64,000 nucleotides of DNA from Paenarthrobacter histidinolovorans (GTDB taxonomy: Bacteria > Actinomycetota > Actinomycetes > Actinomycetales > Micrococcaceae). The position numbers were made by a program, and so were the translations under genes. The stretch lies in the NCBI RefSeq assembly GCF_014647595.1, contig NZ_BMPM01000010.1, forward strand, positions 103,628 through 167,627, read 5' to 3'. The notes under the pieces were generated by a model. It was given only the letters and a program-made list of their open reading frames with translations. It did no database searches and was not told the DNA's origin. Positions 32,985-41,546 of the stretch are shown here, in pieces; the first letter of the stretch is position 1; each line of letters opens with the position of its first letter.

Positions 32985-34496
32985 CTAGGCGCCGAATTTA
33001 GGAGTATGAACAGGGCCGAGGGTGATGTGCACGGCCTGCTGGTCGGTGTAGAAGTCGATCGAGCGGTAGCCGCCCTCATGGCCCAGCCCGGATGCCTTGA
33101 CGCCACCGAACGGGGTGCGGAGGTCGCGGACGTTGTGGCTGTTGAGCCACACCATGCCGGCTTCGACGTTCTGGGAGAAGTTGTGGGCCCGGGTCAGGTT
33201 TTGGGTCCAGATGTAGGCCGCCAGGCCGTACTTGGTGTTGTTCGCCAAGGCGAGGGCTTCGTCGTCGTTCTCGAAGGGCGTGATGGCCACGACGGGACCG
33301 AAGATTTCCTCCTGGAAGATCCGCGCGTCAGGCGCGACGTCGGCAAACACCGTGGGTGCGATGTAGTTACCTTCGGGCAGGTGGTCGGGCCTGCCGCCGC
33401 CGGCCAGGAGCCTGCCCTCGGACTTGCCGATCTCCACGTAAGAAGCCACCTTTTCGTAATGCTCCGGGTGGACGAGGGCGCCTACCTGGGTCTTGGGATC
33501 GTGGGGATCGCCCACCACGATGTTCTTGGCCCGGGCGGCGTACTTTTCGCAGAATTCGTCGTAGATGGCCCGCTCAACGAGGATGCGGGAGCCGGCGGTG
33601 CAGCGTTCACCGTTGAGGGAGAACACCCCGAAGAGGGCCGAATCGATCGCGGCATCCAGGTCAGCATCGGCAAACACCACGCACGGTGACTTGCCGCCGA
33701 GTTCCATGGACAGGCCCTTGAGGTTGGCGGCGGCGTTGCGGAAGATGGTCTGGCCCGTGGTGGTCTCGCCGGTGAAGGAGATCAGCGGCACGTCGGGGTG
33801 CTTCACCAGTGCGTCGCCGGCTTCTTCACCCAGGCCGTTGACCAGGTTGAACACGCCGTCGGGCAGGCCTGCGTCCTTGAAGATCTGTGCCCAGAGCGAC
33901 GCGGAGAGCGGGGTGAACTCGGCGGGCTTGAGGACCACGGTGTTGCCGGTGGCCAACGCCGGAGCGAGCTTCCAGGACTCCAGCATGAACGGGGTGTTCC
34001 AGGGGGTGATCAGGCCAGCGACGCCGATCGGCTTGCGGTTCACGTAGTTGATCTGCGAGCCCGGGACCTTCATGGCGTCGTCGAACTGGGCCACGATCAG
34101 GTCCGCGAAGAAGCGGAAGTTCTCCGCCGCGCGGAGCGCCTGGCCCTTGGCCTGGGTGATCGGCAGGCCGGTATCGAAGGTTTCGAGTTCGGCGAGCCGG
34201 GCTTCCTGCGCTTCAACGGCGTCGGCGATCTTGTTGAGCACCCGGGCACGTTCGCGCGGCTTCATCTTCGGCCACGGGCCGTTCTTGAATGCTTCGCGGG
34301 CGGCGGCCACGGCGAGGTCGATGTCTTCCTTCTGGCCTGCAGCCGCAGTGGCGTAATTGCCGTTGGAGACAGGGTCCAGCACGTCGAAGGTCTTGCCGGA
34401 CACGGAGTCAACGAACTCGCCGTTGATGAAGTGCTGGATGTGGGTGGGCAGGTTTTCGGGAATGTAGTGCTTGTTGGTTTCTACCGAGGTCGTCAT
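32985..34496 (-). CDS. hpaE: 5-carboxymethyl-2-hydroxymuconate semialdehyde dehydrogenase
   Basis: NAD-dependent aldehyde dehydrogenase of 503 residues that oxidises the ring-cleavage product to 5-carboxymethyl-2-hydroxymuconate. SMELGGKSP holds the general-base Glu and NGERCTAGSRI the catalytic Cys; the Rossmann part and the PFGGVKASGLGHEGG C-terminal loop are intact. ATG 34496 has AAGGAAG upstream; the in-frame ATG 34529 lies in the inverted repeat. The 24-bp hairpin directly upstream separates it from gntR and may set its expression. Confidence 0.93.
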   Translation of the reverse strand: MTTSVETNKHYIPENLPTHIQHFINGEFVDSVSGKTFDVLDPVSNGNYATAAAGQKEDIDLAVAAAREAFKNGPWPKMKPRERARVLNKIADAVEAQEARLAELETFDTGLPITQAKGQALRAAENFRFFADLIVAQFDDAMKVPGSQINYVNRKPIGVAGLITPWNTPFMLESWKLAPALATGNTVVLKPAEFTPLSASLWAQIFKDAGLPDGVFNLVNGLGEEAGDALVKHPDVPLISFTGETTTGQTIFRNAAANLKGLSMELGGKSPCVVFADADLDAAIDSALFGVFSLNGERCTAGSRILVERAIYDEFCEKYAARAKNIVVGDPHDPKTQVGALVHPEHYEKVASYVEIGKSEGRLLAGGGRPDHLPEGNYIAPTVFADVAPDARIFQEEIFGPVVAITPFENDDEALALANNTKYGLAAYIWTQNLTRAHNFSQNVEAGMVWLNSHNVRDLRTPFGGVKASGLGHEGGYRSIDFYTDQQAVHITLGPVHTPKFGA

Positions 34497-34515
34497 CGTT
34501 GTCTTCCTTTTCTTC

Positions 34516-34578
34516 CAACGCGGGGTCACTTATGGCCCATTCGAGGGGGTTTTATGGGCCATAAGTGACCCCGCGTTG
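34516..34578. promoter_or_regulatory. 24-bp perfect inverted repeat in the hpaE leader
   Basis: Arms 34516-34539 and 34555-34578 are exact reverse complements (left arm begins CAACGCGGGGTCACTTATGG) with a 15-base loop. It fills nearly the whole gap between gntR and hpaE. No T-run follows on the minus strand; the hpaE ribosome site follows instead. It could be a regulatory leader hairpin, a strong operator or a dispersed palindromic element. Confidence 0.65.
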
Positions 34579-34581
34579 CTT

Positions 34582-35262
34582 TTAAGTGGTGGTGGAGAGG
34601 TATGCGTCGAGGGTGGCGGCGCGGTGCTGGCGGGCTGCTTTTTCAATCGTGTCGGCGTCTGCGGCGTTCTCGATGAGCTGCAGCAGTGCCTCGTGTTCGC
34701 GCACCGATTCCTGGGCGCGGCCGGGCACGAACCGGAACGTCGACGAGCGGAGCGAGGCCAGCCGGTTCCAGCCGCGGTGGACCAGGTCCAGGATGTGCGG
34801 ATTGGGGCAGTGTTCAAACAGAACACTGTGGAAGTCCTGGTTCAGTGCCGTGAAGCGGACGGGGTCGAAGTGCTCAAGGCACTCACGCATCTCCGCGTTC
34901 ACAGCCCGGGCCCGGGCAATCGCGACCGAATCGATCAGCGGAGCGGACAACGCCGTGGCAGCACCCTCCACGATGCTCAGGGTCTGCATCGTATAGAGGT
35001 ACTCGGTGGGGTCGATTCCGGAGACCGTGGCTCCCACATTCCGTTCAAACTTCACCAGACCTTCGGCTTCGAGGCGACGGATCGCTTCCCGGACCGGGAC
35101 CACACTGAAGCCCAGGTCCTCGGCAATCTTCGCCAGCACCAGCCGGTACCCCGGCGTGTAGGTCCCCTCGATGATCCGCGCTTTCACCGCGGCATACGCC
35201 TGCTGGGACTTGCTTTGGGCGGCGCTTTCGACGCCGGCACTTCCGACGGCGGTTTCAGTCAC
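34582..35262 (-). CDS. GntR family regulator, FadR/FCD type
   Basis: Regulator of 226 residues. The winged HTH is at about 18-85 (LAKIAEDLGFSVVPVREAIRRLEAEGLV), with an FCD all-helical effector domain after it; the metal-binding His/Asp set (NQDFHSVLF, REHEALL) is present. The GTG start overlaps the hpaG stop. It sits inside the hpa operon and a GTATAC-type palindrome lies before hpaG, so it very likely represses its own operon until a pathway intermediate binds. Confidence 0.9.
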   Translation of the reverse strand: MTETAVGSAGVESAAQSKSQQAYAAVKARIIEGTYTPGYRLVLAKIAEDLGFSVVPVREAIRRLEAEGLVKFERNVGATVSGIDPTEYLYTMQTLSIVEGAATALSAPLIDSVAIARARAVNAEMRECLEHFDPVRFTALNQDFHSVLFEHCPNPHILDLVHRGWNRLASLRSSTFRFVPGRAQESVREHEALLQLIENAADADTIEKAARQHRAATLDAYLSTTT

Positions 35263-36769
35263 TGTGGGTTCCTTCCGCGGCTTGCCGGCGGGCGGACCAC
35301 TCCGCGTACCGCGCCTGCCATTCCTTGTTCATGGGATAGAGCCCATCAACGCTGTTGCCTTCCTGGACCATCTGGAAAATGAACGTCTCTTCCTTCTCCT
35401 GGGCGATGCAGTCATCCACCAGTTCCCCGGCTATGGCCGGCGGGATCACCAGGATGCCATCGGAGTCGGCAACGATGATGTCGCCGGGCTGGACGGTGGC
35501 TCCACCGCAGGCGATGGTGATGTCCGTGTCCCACGGAATGTGCCTACGGCCGAGCACGGCCGGGTGCGGATTCGCGAAGTAGGTAGGCATCTCCAGATCA
35601 GCCACTGCCGAGTAGTCGCGGACGCCGCCGTCGGTGATGATGGCCGCAGCCCCACGTACCTGGGCGCGGAGCGCGAGGATGTCCCCCACTGTGCCGGTGC
35701 CCTTCTCGCCGCGGGCTTCCATCACCAGGATTTCGCCTTCATTCACGGAATCGATCGCGCGCTTCTGGGCGTTGAACCCACCGCCGTGGGTCTTGAAAAG
35801 GTCCTCGCGGTTGGGCACATAGCGAAGGGTACGGGCCAGGCCTACCACCTTGCGGTCCGGTCTGGTGGCCTGCAGGCCGTCGATACTCACGTTGTTCAGC
35901 CCGCGCTTGCGCAGCTGGGAGGACAGCGTGGCCGTGGCGACGGACTCCAGCTTCTTCTTGAGATCCGGAGTCAGTACCGAAGCATTTTCGGCAGCCTTCA
36001 GTCCGGCGGCTTCCCGCGAACCGTACGCTTCCTCCCGCTGGGTGTCATCTGTCTTGGGCCGGGCACCAAAGTCCGCGAACGGCGTCGTACCTTCCGTAAC
36101 TTTGGTCGCCAAACGGCCGCTGCTGAAGCCGCCGGCGGTGACCTCAATTTCGACGACGTCACCGGGCTTGGCAACGGAGGCGCCGGCCGGGGTGCCGGTG
36201 AGGATGATGTCGCCTTCTTCGAGCGTGAGCAGCTGGGAAAGGTCGGCGACGAGCTGTGCGAACGGGAAGAGCAGGTCCTCGGTGGTGTCGTCCTGGACCA
36301 CTTCACCGTTGTGCCAGGTGCGGATCCGCAGGGCCGCGGGATCGACGGCGTCAGCCGGGATCAGTGCCGGCCCAACGGGGGTGAAGCCGTCACCGCCCTT
36401 GGACCGGACGTTGGAGCCCTTGTCCGCGTAACGGAGGTCGTAGACGCCGAGATCGTTGGACGCGGTAACCCACTCGACGTGGCTCCAGGCGTCCCCAAGG
36501 CCGACCCGGCGTGCTGACTTGCCGATCACCAGGGCGATCTCGCCTTCATAACCGAGCAGTTCGCAACCGGCCGGGCGTTCAACCGTTCCGGGTGCCTCGG
36601 TGGAGCCAAGGGCCAGTGAGGAAGAAGGCTTCAGGAAGTACGACGGCTGCTCGGGTGTACGCCCGCGCTGGGCAGCACGGCTGGGGTAGTTGATGTGGAC
36701 GGCAATGACTTTGCGCGTCCGGGCCAGCATGTCCTGGCTGACTTCCTGGGTTCGGAACTCCAGTGTCAC
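35255..36769 (-). CDS. hpaG: fused FAH-family isomerase/decarboxylase and RraA-type lyase (HpaG-like)
   Basis: Two-domain protein of 504 residues. Residues about 17-235 are a fumarylacetoacetate-hydrolase fold: LGYEGEIALVIG has the E-x-E metal ligands, then ASNDLGVYDLRYAD and ILTGTPAG. Residues about 275-480 are an RraA/HMG-aldolase domain with IITDGGVRD. The enteric HpaG/HpcE decarboxylase-isomerase instead has two FAH modules. Here the second is replaced, and the RraA part could provide the decarboxylation. It is first in the hpa operon; GTG start with GAGGAAGAAGG upstream. hpaF, the small isomerase, is not in the window. Confidence 0.82.
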   Translation of the reverse strand: MTLEFRTQEVSQDMLARTRKVIAVHINYPSRAAQRGRTPEQPSYFLKPSSSLALGSTEAPGTVERPAGCELLGYEGEIALVIGKSARRVGLGDAWSHVEWVTASNDLGVYDLRYADKGSNVRSKGGDGFTPVGPALIPADAVDPAALRIRTWHNGEVVQDDTTEDLLFPFAQLVADLSQLLTLEEGDIILTGTPAGASVAKPGDVVEIEVTAGGFSSGRLATKVTEGTTPFADFGARPKTDDTQREEAYGSREAAGLKAAENASVLTPDLKKKLESVATATLSSQLRKRGLNNVSIDGLQATRPDRKVVGLARTLRYVPNREDLFKTHGGGFNAQKRAIDSVNEGEILVMEARGEKGTGTVGDILALRAQVRGAAAIITDGGVRDYSAVADLEMPTYFANPHPAVLGRRHIPWDTDITIACGGATVQPGDIIVADSDGILVIPPAIAGELVDDCIAQEKEETFIFQMVQEGNSVDGLYPMNKEWQARYAEWSARRQAAEGTHSD

Positions 36770-36803
36770 GGCGCCTTCTTCCTCGAGCTGAATCAGGTAC
36801 GAA

Positions 36804-36815
36804 ATCGTATACGAT
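36804..36815. promoter_or_regulatory. GntR-type operator before the hpa operon
   Basis: ATCGTATACGAT is a perfect palindrome with the GTATAC core typical of FadR-subfamily sites, 35 bases upstream of the hpaG start. The matching regulator gene is second in the operon. Confidence 0.6.
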
Positions 36816-36927
36816 AACTATGACCCGGGAAAGTGATCCACGTCAACCCTTTCCAAAGCCGTGCACGGCCTGGCGGCCGACTAGCAGCCCCTTACATCTT
36901 GTCAGTGGGCTCCCGTAGGGTACCCGC

Positions 36928-37632
36928 ATGGACATCATCCTTGTACCCGGTTTCTGGTTGGACGCGTCGTCGTGGGAGGAGGTAACCCCACCCCTGGTGG
37001 CAGCAGGGCACAGGGTTCATCCGCTCACACTGCCAGGGTTGGAGTCGGTGGATTCAGCCCGCTCGGGGATCGGTCTTCGAACACACATCGATGCCGTGGT
37101 GGAGAAGGTGGACTCAATGGACGGAAAGGTCGTCCTGGTGGGCCACTCCGGCGGGGGCGCCATTATTCACGGCGTGGTTGACGCGCGCCCGGACCGCGTT
37201 GCCCGGGCCATCTATGTGGACAGCGGGCCGCTCGGTTCGGGTGGGGTCATCAACGATGAACTTCCGGACGACGGCGATGAGATTCCGCTGCCGCCGTGGG
37301 AGGCGTTCGAAGATGAGGATCTCATCGATCTCACCGACGAGCTGAAAGAGGCCTTCCGGGCGCGGGCGATCCCTGAACCCAAGGGTGTCGCTTTCGACCA
37401 GCAACACCTGACGAACATTGCCCGGTACCACGTCCCCGCAACGATCATTGCGTGCCAGTTTCCATCGTCACTGCTCAAAGAATGGATGGACGCCGGACAT
37501 CCGTTCACTGCCGAACTCGCCCGGATCCAGGACGTCGACTACGTGGATCTACCCACGGGCCACTGGCCCCAGTTCACCAAACCGGGCGAACTGGGCCAGG
37601 CCATCCTGTCGGCCGTCAACCACAGCGGTTAG
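36928..37632 (+). CDS. alpha/beta hydrolase
   Basis: Compact alpha/beta-hydrolase of 234 residues. The oxyanion region is LVPGFWLDASSW, the nucleophile is Ser in VGHSGGG, the acid is probably in the VDYVDLP region and the His in LPTGHWPQF. The fold resembles small esterases such as the RsbQ/MenH-like group. A cap of acidic residues (about 105-140) is distinctive. The substrate is unknown. It stands alone, divergent from the hpa operon. Confidence 0.8.
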   Translation: MDIILVPGFWLDASSWEEVTPPLVAAGHRVHPLTLPGLESVDSARSGIGLRTHIDAVVEKVDSMDGKVVLVGHSGGGAIIHGVVDARPDRVARAIYVDSGPLGSGGVINDELPDDGDEIPLPPWEAFEDEDLIDLTDELKEAFRARAIPEPKGVAFDQQHLTNIARYHVPATIIACQFPSSLLKEWMDAGHPFTAELARIQDVDYVDLPTGHWPQFTKPGELGQAILSAVNHSG

Positions 37633-37645
37633 CGGCCCACATCAG

Positions 37646-38098
37646 CTAGTGGCGGGGCGGCGTATTGGTAGCCGGGCCTTCCGGCGCCGCGCCACCCTCA
37701 TCGGTCCAGTCCGTACCGGTGGTGTCGTCGAGCGCAGGATCGGACACGACGTCCGCGGCTACGGCGGGAGCAGGAGTGGCCGCGGGAACAGTGGTGGTCT
37801 TGGACTTCCCACCGTCGGTGGAGCCCGCCCGCTCACCTGACGAGGATGTGTTGTGGCCTGGGAACATGGTTTCCGCCTTCTCCATTAGCTTTTTGCCGGC
37901 TTCATACAGATTTTCCAGAATGTCTGGAACGGTCTCCTGGACCGTCTCCGCAGCCTGATGGACGTTGTCCTGGACCTCAGGGTTCTTCAGGACTTTTTCG
38001 GTGCCTCCGCGGATGCGCCGGTACACCTCCGGCCAGGACTTTGACCCCCACACGTAGCCAACAGCCACGCCGACGGCGAACAATGCTTTACCTTTCAC
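37646..38098 (-). CDS. YtxH-like small membrane-anchored protein
   Basis: Protein of 150 residues with one N-terminal hydrophobic stretch (KALFAVGVAVGYVWGSK), a helical segment with VQDNVHQAAETVQETV heptads and a disordered Ser/Thr/Pro/Ala tail. This layout fits the YtxH stress-protein type. GTG 38098 is chosen because AAGGAG is nine to ten bases upstream. No enzymatic function is expected. Confidence 0.65.
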   Translation of the reverse strand: MKGKALFAVGVAVGYVWGSKSWPEVYRRIRGGTEKVLKNPEVQDNVHQAAETVQETVPDILENLYEAGKKLMEKAETMFPGHNTSSSGERAGSTDGGKSKTTTVPAATPAPAVAADVVSDPALDDTTGTDWTDEGGAAPEGPATNTPPRH

Positions 38099-38707
38099 GG
38101 CACTCACTCCTTCAGAGGTGTTCTTATTCGACCCTAGCCCCGCTCCACGCACCCTGTCACCTGCCAATACTTCACTTTCAAGGCCCGGGTGAAAATCGGA
38201 AACCGCCCCAAGGTCAAATGTCATTTGTTGAAATAAAAGGACCCGGGTGGGTTCAACGCCAATTATCAATGGTCCGAGGACATCACCACGCCGCACCTGG
38301 GAAGCAGAACCTGCCGGGCGGCAAAGAGCAACCTCGCGCTCTTGTCGAAGCTGGAGGAGGCAAGCGCTGCGGGAACCCGGCCGAGGACGGTCCGCAGCGA
38401 CTGGGGACGGCCATGCTCAGCACTTTCGCCCTCCGAACCAAGGCAAGTAGATAGTCAGGTTACTTGCTACTTCTGCCATAAGCGGCTAGCGTTGCAGATG
38501 CAGTACCAAGTCCGACCCATTGGCAGGAGTGCTTTATTGGCTGGATATAACAAATACGCCGGAGTTGAATGAACTATTCCTCTCCGCACATTCCATAGGG
38601 CCTCCGGGGCCCCATTGCGATGCCCGCACCGCAGCATCGGCCCCCGGTGAACTTACTCGCTTAATCGCGTCCGTGGAATTTCCATCGACATGAAAGTAGG
38701 AACAAAA
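38099..38707. other. 609-base region without a convincing gene
   Basis: Between the YtxH-like gene and the GlsB-like gene. The short ORFs here have no ribosome sites, no domain motifs and atypical codon use. I see no tRNA fold, clear hairpin or repeat. Base composition drops to more AT-rich around 38460-38560, where the promoter of the GlsB-like gene may lie. Confidence 0.5.
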
Positions 38708-38977
38708 ATGGGTTTCTTTGGTTTTCTTCTGCTCGGCCTTTTGGCCGGCGCTATCGCTAAACTTATCCTCCCCGGCCGCCAGGGCGGTGGCTGGTTCATC
38801 ACCCTCATTCTGGGCGTCGTCGGCGCACTCCTGGGTGGTTGGATCGGCGGCCTGATCTTCAACACGGGTCTGCAGGAATTCTTCTCCCTGACAACCTGGC
38901 TCCTGGCCATCGGCGGCTCAATCATCGTGCTGCTGATCTACGGCCTGGTCACCAACCGCAGGACCACCCATGGCTAA
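38708..38977 (+). CDS. GlsB/YeaQ/YmgE family stress membrane protein
   Basis: Membrane protein of 89 residues with three helices. GFLLLGLLAGAIAKLILPGR, the Gly-rich LGVVGALLGGWIGG and a C-terminal helix are the transglycosylase-associated/GlsB signature. These proteins are induced by envelope and other stress and partner functionally with Asp23/Gls24 proteins, which are encoded a few kilobases on. The start has TAGGAA upstream; an ATG at 38690 is possible. The stop overlaps the next gene by eight bases. Confidence 0.85.
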   Translation: MGFFGFLLLGLLAGAIAKLILPGRQGGGWFITLILGVVGALLGGWIGGLIFNTGLQEFFSLTTWLLAIGGSIIVLLIYGLVTNRRTTHG

Positions 38978-39227
38978 TAACCAAAACCATGATGCCAACG
39001 GTGAAGAACTCGACGGCCAGTACACCGAGGGGGATTACGGAGACGCAGGAGCGTCGCCGGAAACCCTGAAGGAAGATGCCGGCGGCGATTACACCGAGGG
39101 TGACTACGCCGAATCGACCGTGCCTTCAGCAGACGCCGAACTCGACGCCAAGAACACGGAAGACACCCCGGCGGATCGGCCCTTCTCGTCCGAACCGGAT
39201 GAAGAAGCAGGCTCAGGCCGGCCGTAG
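38970..39227 (+). CDS. small acidic protein with YTEGDY repeats
   Basis: Acidic, probably disordered protein of 85 residues. Two copies of YTEGDY (about 18-23 and 41-46) are followed by Ala/Glu-rich spacers; low complexity throughout and no hydrophobic core. It overlaps the GlsB-like gene, so it is probably co-translated and may act near that membrane protein. The family is unknown to me. Confidence 0.55.
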   Translation: MANNQNHDANGEELDGQYTEGDYGDAGASPETLKEDAGGDYTEGDYAESTVPSADAELDAKNTEDTPADRPFSSEPDEEAGSGRP

Positions 39228-39262
39228 TGGCTCCCGCCTCGTGAATAACTGAATCACCGCAA

Positions 39263-39295
39263 GAACCCGGAGGACTGCTTGCAGCCTCCGGGTTC
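39263..39295 (+). terminator. hairpin after the GlsB pair
   Basis: GAACCCGGAGG and CCTCCGGGTTC, 11-base arms around 11 bases. No strong T-run follows. Confidence 0.5.
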
Positions 39296-39392
39296 CTGCG
39301 TTGTCAAAGGAACTTGATATTTTCGGGCATGGATTGTCGGGGCATTGACGGACAGGTCCGCGTAGCGTCGTTCTCAGGGAATGGAGGCAACT

Positions 39393-40268
39393 GTGCAGGA
39401 GTGGAACCGGGCCATGGCCATCATCGAGCAGGATCTGGCCGCCACCGCGGAGGTCAGCGTGCTGGCCAAAGCCGCACTGACGTCCGAATACCACTTCAGG
39501 AGAATGTTCTCCTCACTCGCCGGGATACCCGTCTCCGAGTACATACGACGACGACGCCTCACCGCAGCGACGGCGGAAATCCTTGAGGGCGCGACCGTGC
39601 TGGACGTTGCCGTCCGCTATGGATACGGATCTGCCGAGGCGTTCACCCGCGCCTTCAAAGCAATGCACGGCCTCACCCCGTCAGAGGCACGGCGTCCCGG
39701 AGCAGTACTCCATTCCCAACCTCAGCTGAGGTTCCATCTCCGCGTTGAAGGGAATACCGACATGAAACACCGCATAGTGGATAAGGGAGCTTTCCACTTG
39801 ATTGGCCTGAAGACCCGCGTACCGCTGGTCCACTCGGGGCCCAACCAGGCCATCATCGACTTCCAGCGAAGCCTGGACCCCGCAGTGACGGCCAGGCTGC
39901 TTGAGCTGGCGGACACGGAACCCCCGGGTCCGCTGTCTGTCACCGACAACATCAATGAGCAGCGCACCGAAGGAAGCGAACTGGACTACTGGCACGCCGT
40001 GGCCTCCACCAAAGCCGCTCCCGAAGGCTTCGATTCCGTGGAGATTCCCGCCGGACAATGGGTGGTCTTCGACGCCGAAGGAAAGTTCCCCGAGGTTCTG
40101 CAGAACATGTGGGCGGACGCCGCCACGGAATGGTTCCCGGCCAACCCCTACCGATGGGCGCCGGGACCGGAATTGCTCAGTGTCCAGGTGGAGCCGGGCG
40201 GCACGCACGGCCGTGGCCAACTATGGATCCCCGTGGAAAGGGCTGCCCCAGGTTCTGCTGGAGCTTAG
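39393..40268 (+). CDS. AraC family regulator with GyrI-like effector domain
   Basis: Regulator of 291 residues. Two AraC helix-turn-helix units fill the first 105 residues (YHFRRMFSSLAGIPVSEYIRRRRL and VAVRYGYGSAEAFTRAFKAMHG). A GyrI-like small-molecule domain follows from about 125. The HTH-first, GyrI-second order matches Rob/MarA-like multidrug sensors. GTG 39393 is preferred because GGAGG lies five bases upstream; ATG 39381 has none. The target genes are not evident from neighbours. Confidence 0.83.
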   Translation: MQEWNRAMAIIEQDLAATAEVSVLAKAALTSEYHFRRMFSSLAGIPVSEYIRRRRLTAATAEILEGATVLDVAVRYGYGSAEAFTRAFKAMHGLTPSEARRPGAVLHSQPQLRFHLRVEGNTDMKHRIVDKGAFHLIGLKTRVPLVHSGPNQAIIDFQRSLDPAVTARLLELADTEPPGPLSVTDNINEQRTEGSELDYWHAVASTKAAPEGFDSVEIPAGQWVVFDAEGKFPEVLQNMWADAATEWFPANPYRWAPGPELLSVQVEPGGTHGRGQLWIPVERAAPGSAGA

Positions 40269-40311
40269 GGCCCCTTGCCTCCCGCCACGGGCAGCACTCC
40301 ACCGGAAAGTC

Positions 40312-41112
40312 CTAGGTCCGGAGCGACTTGGCCTTGACCATCAGGAACAGTCCGTAGGCAATCAGCCCTACCGCGACGGCGGCCAGCAGATATGGCCCAT
40401 ACGGCTGTTCCCGCAGCGCTTTCAGACTTCCGTCCAGGCCGGTTGACTGCTCCGGCTGGGCGCGCATGGCGGCGATGACCACCAGCAGGCCGACCAGGAA
40501 CAGGGCAATGCCTTTCGCTATGTAACCCACAACGCCCACGCCCACCTGGAATTTGCGGACAGACTGCTCCGAGGACAGGGAAATGTCCCGCTTGAACGTC
40601 TGCCGGAAGCCGCGGACGGCAAACACGATGCCCGTGATGGCGATGCCCGCACCTATGGCGACCAGCAGGAACACACCAAAGGGAGCGCTCATGAGAGTGA
40701 GGGTGAAATCGCTGCTGGACTCGCGGCTGTTTTTGCCCTGGCCCATGACGAACGAGACGATTGTGGCTGCCAAACCGGCGAACACGATCGCCTGGCCGGC
40801 GGCGGAGAGTCTTTTGGTGAGCTTCTTGCTGGAGGTCCGTTCCCCGAGGATGGCGTTACCCAGTTGCCACAGCGCAAGCGCCGCGCAGGCGCCAAAGCAG
40901 GCCCACAGAAGCAACGGCCCCACGGGTTGGCTGGCCAGCGAGGCCACCGCCCCTGAGACATCCGCTTCGCCACTTCGGCCGAATGCCAACTGGAGGGCGA
41001 TGACTCCGATGAGCACGTGCAACAGCCCGCTGACGGCGTACCCAGCACGCGCAACGATCTCGAAGGTCCGCGAGTTTGAGGCCTCTTCGGCCGCATCGGC
41101 GGCCTTCCTCAT
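40312..41112 (-). CDS. DUF1206 family membrane protein
   Basis: Membrane protein of 266 residues with about six helices arranged as three similar pairs (ARAGYAVSGLLHVLIGVIAL, AAGQAIVFAGLAATIVSFVM, GVVGYIAKGIALFLVGLLVV). This internal triplication is typical of DUF1206. The function is unknown. ATG 41112 is preceded closely by GAGGAG. A stronger AAGGAGG lies 18 bases upstream without a standard start codon next to it, so the true start may differ. Confidence 0.8.
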   Translation of the reverse strand: MRKAADAAEEASNSRTFEIVARAGYAVSGLLHVLIGVIALQLAFGRSGEADVSGAVASLASQPVGPLLLWACFGACAALALWQLGNAILGERTSSKKLTKRLSAAGQAIVFAGLAATIVSFVMGQGKNSRESSSDFTLTLMSAPFGVFLLVAIGAGIAITGIVFAVRGFRQTFKRDISLSSEQSVRKFQVGVGVVGYIAKGIALFLVGLLVVIAAMRAQPEQSTGLDGSLKALREQPYGPYLLAAVAVGLIAYGLFLMVKAKSLRT

Positions 41113-41198
41113 CTCCTCTTTGATGACAAGCCTCCTTAGTTCCGGTGGACACCATCGTCCCACCCGCGTCCCGTGATTGCCACGGCATTAACGACGAC

Positions 41199-41222
41199 GG
41201 GCAGGCACCTGGGTGCCTGCCC
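41199..41222. promoter_or_regulatory. inverted repeat upstream of the DUF1206 gene
   Basis: GGGCAGGCACC and GGTGCCTGCCC pair around a two-base centre. It lies between two minus-strand genes. It could terminate the small upstream gene or act as an operator. Confidence 0.4.
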
Positions 41223-41242
41223 GAAGAAAAACCAAAAAGATC

Positions 41243-41446
41243 CTAGAACCCGACCACCGACTGGGGCCAGATACTGCGCAGGCCGGCACCAAGAGGGTTG
41301 AACTGCTCGCGAACTGTCACGACTGCACGGCCTTGGACCGGGGCATCCGCCGATTGGTGAACGACCTCCGCAGCAAGGGGACGTACGCCTTTGCCGGCAT
41401 TGGCCTCGCCGGCCGCGTTGGACGGGGCGGTGATTTGAGCAGTCAT
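41243..41446 (-). CDS. small hypothetical protein
   Basis: Protein of 67 residues with no membrane segment and no recognised motif, Ala-rich at the N-terminus, ending in LRSIWPQSVVGF. ATG 41446 has a GGAAGG site eight bases upstream, better than the in-frame ATG 41497. The gene lies in the stress region but nothing else points to a role. Confidence 0.45.
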   Translation of the reverse strand: MTAQITAPSNAAGEANAGKGVRPLAAEVVHQSADAPVQGRAVVTVREQFNPLGAGLRSIWPQSVVGF

Positions 41447-41546
41447 TTCGGTCGCCTTCCTGAAAGTTCCCATCAGCTCGAATGGCTGATGGTTCAACCT
41501 TCGGGCAGTGTCCTCAAGAACGACGCCGGGTCATCTCAAGATTTGC

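Noticed and set aside
31770..33689. 639-residue open frame antisense to hpaD and hpaE
   Set aside because: Two enzymes with intact catalytic residues lie on the other strand; this frame has no domain.
38342..38572. Possible 76-residue gene in the gap before the GlsB-like gene
   Set aside because: No ribosome site, no motif, and codon use unlike the neighbours.
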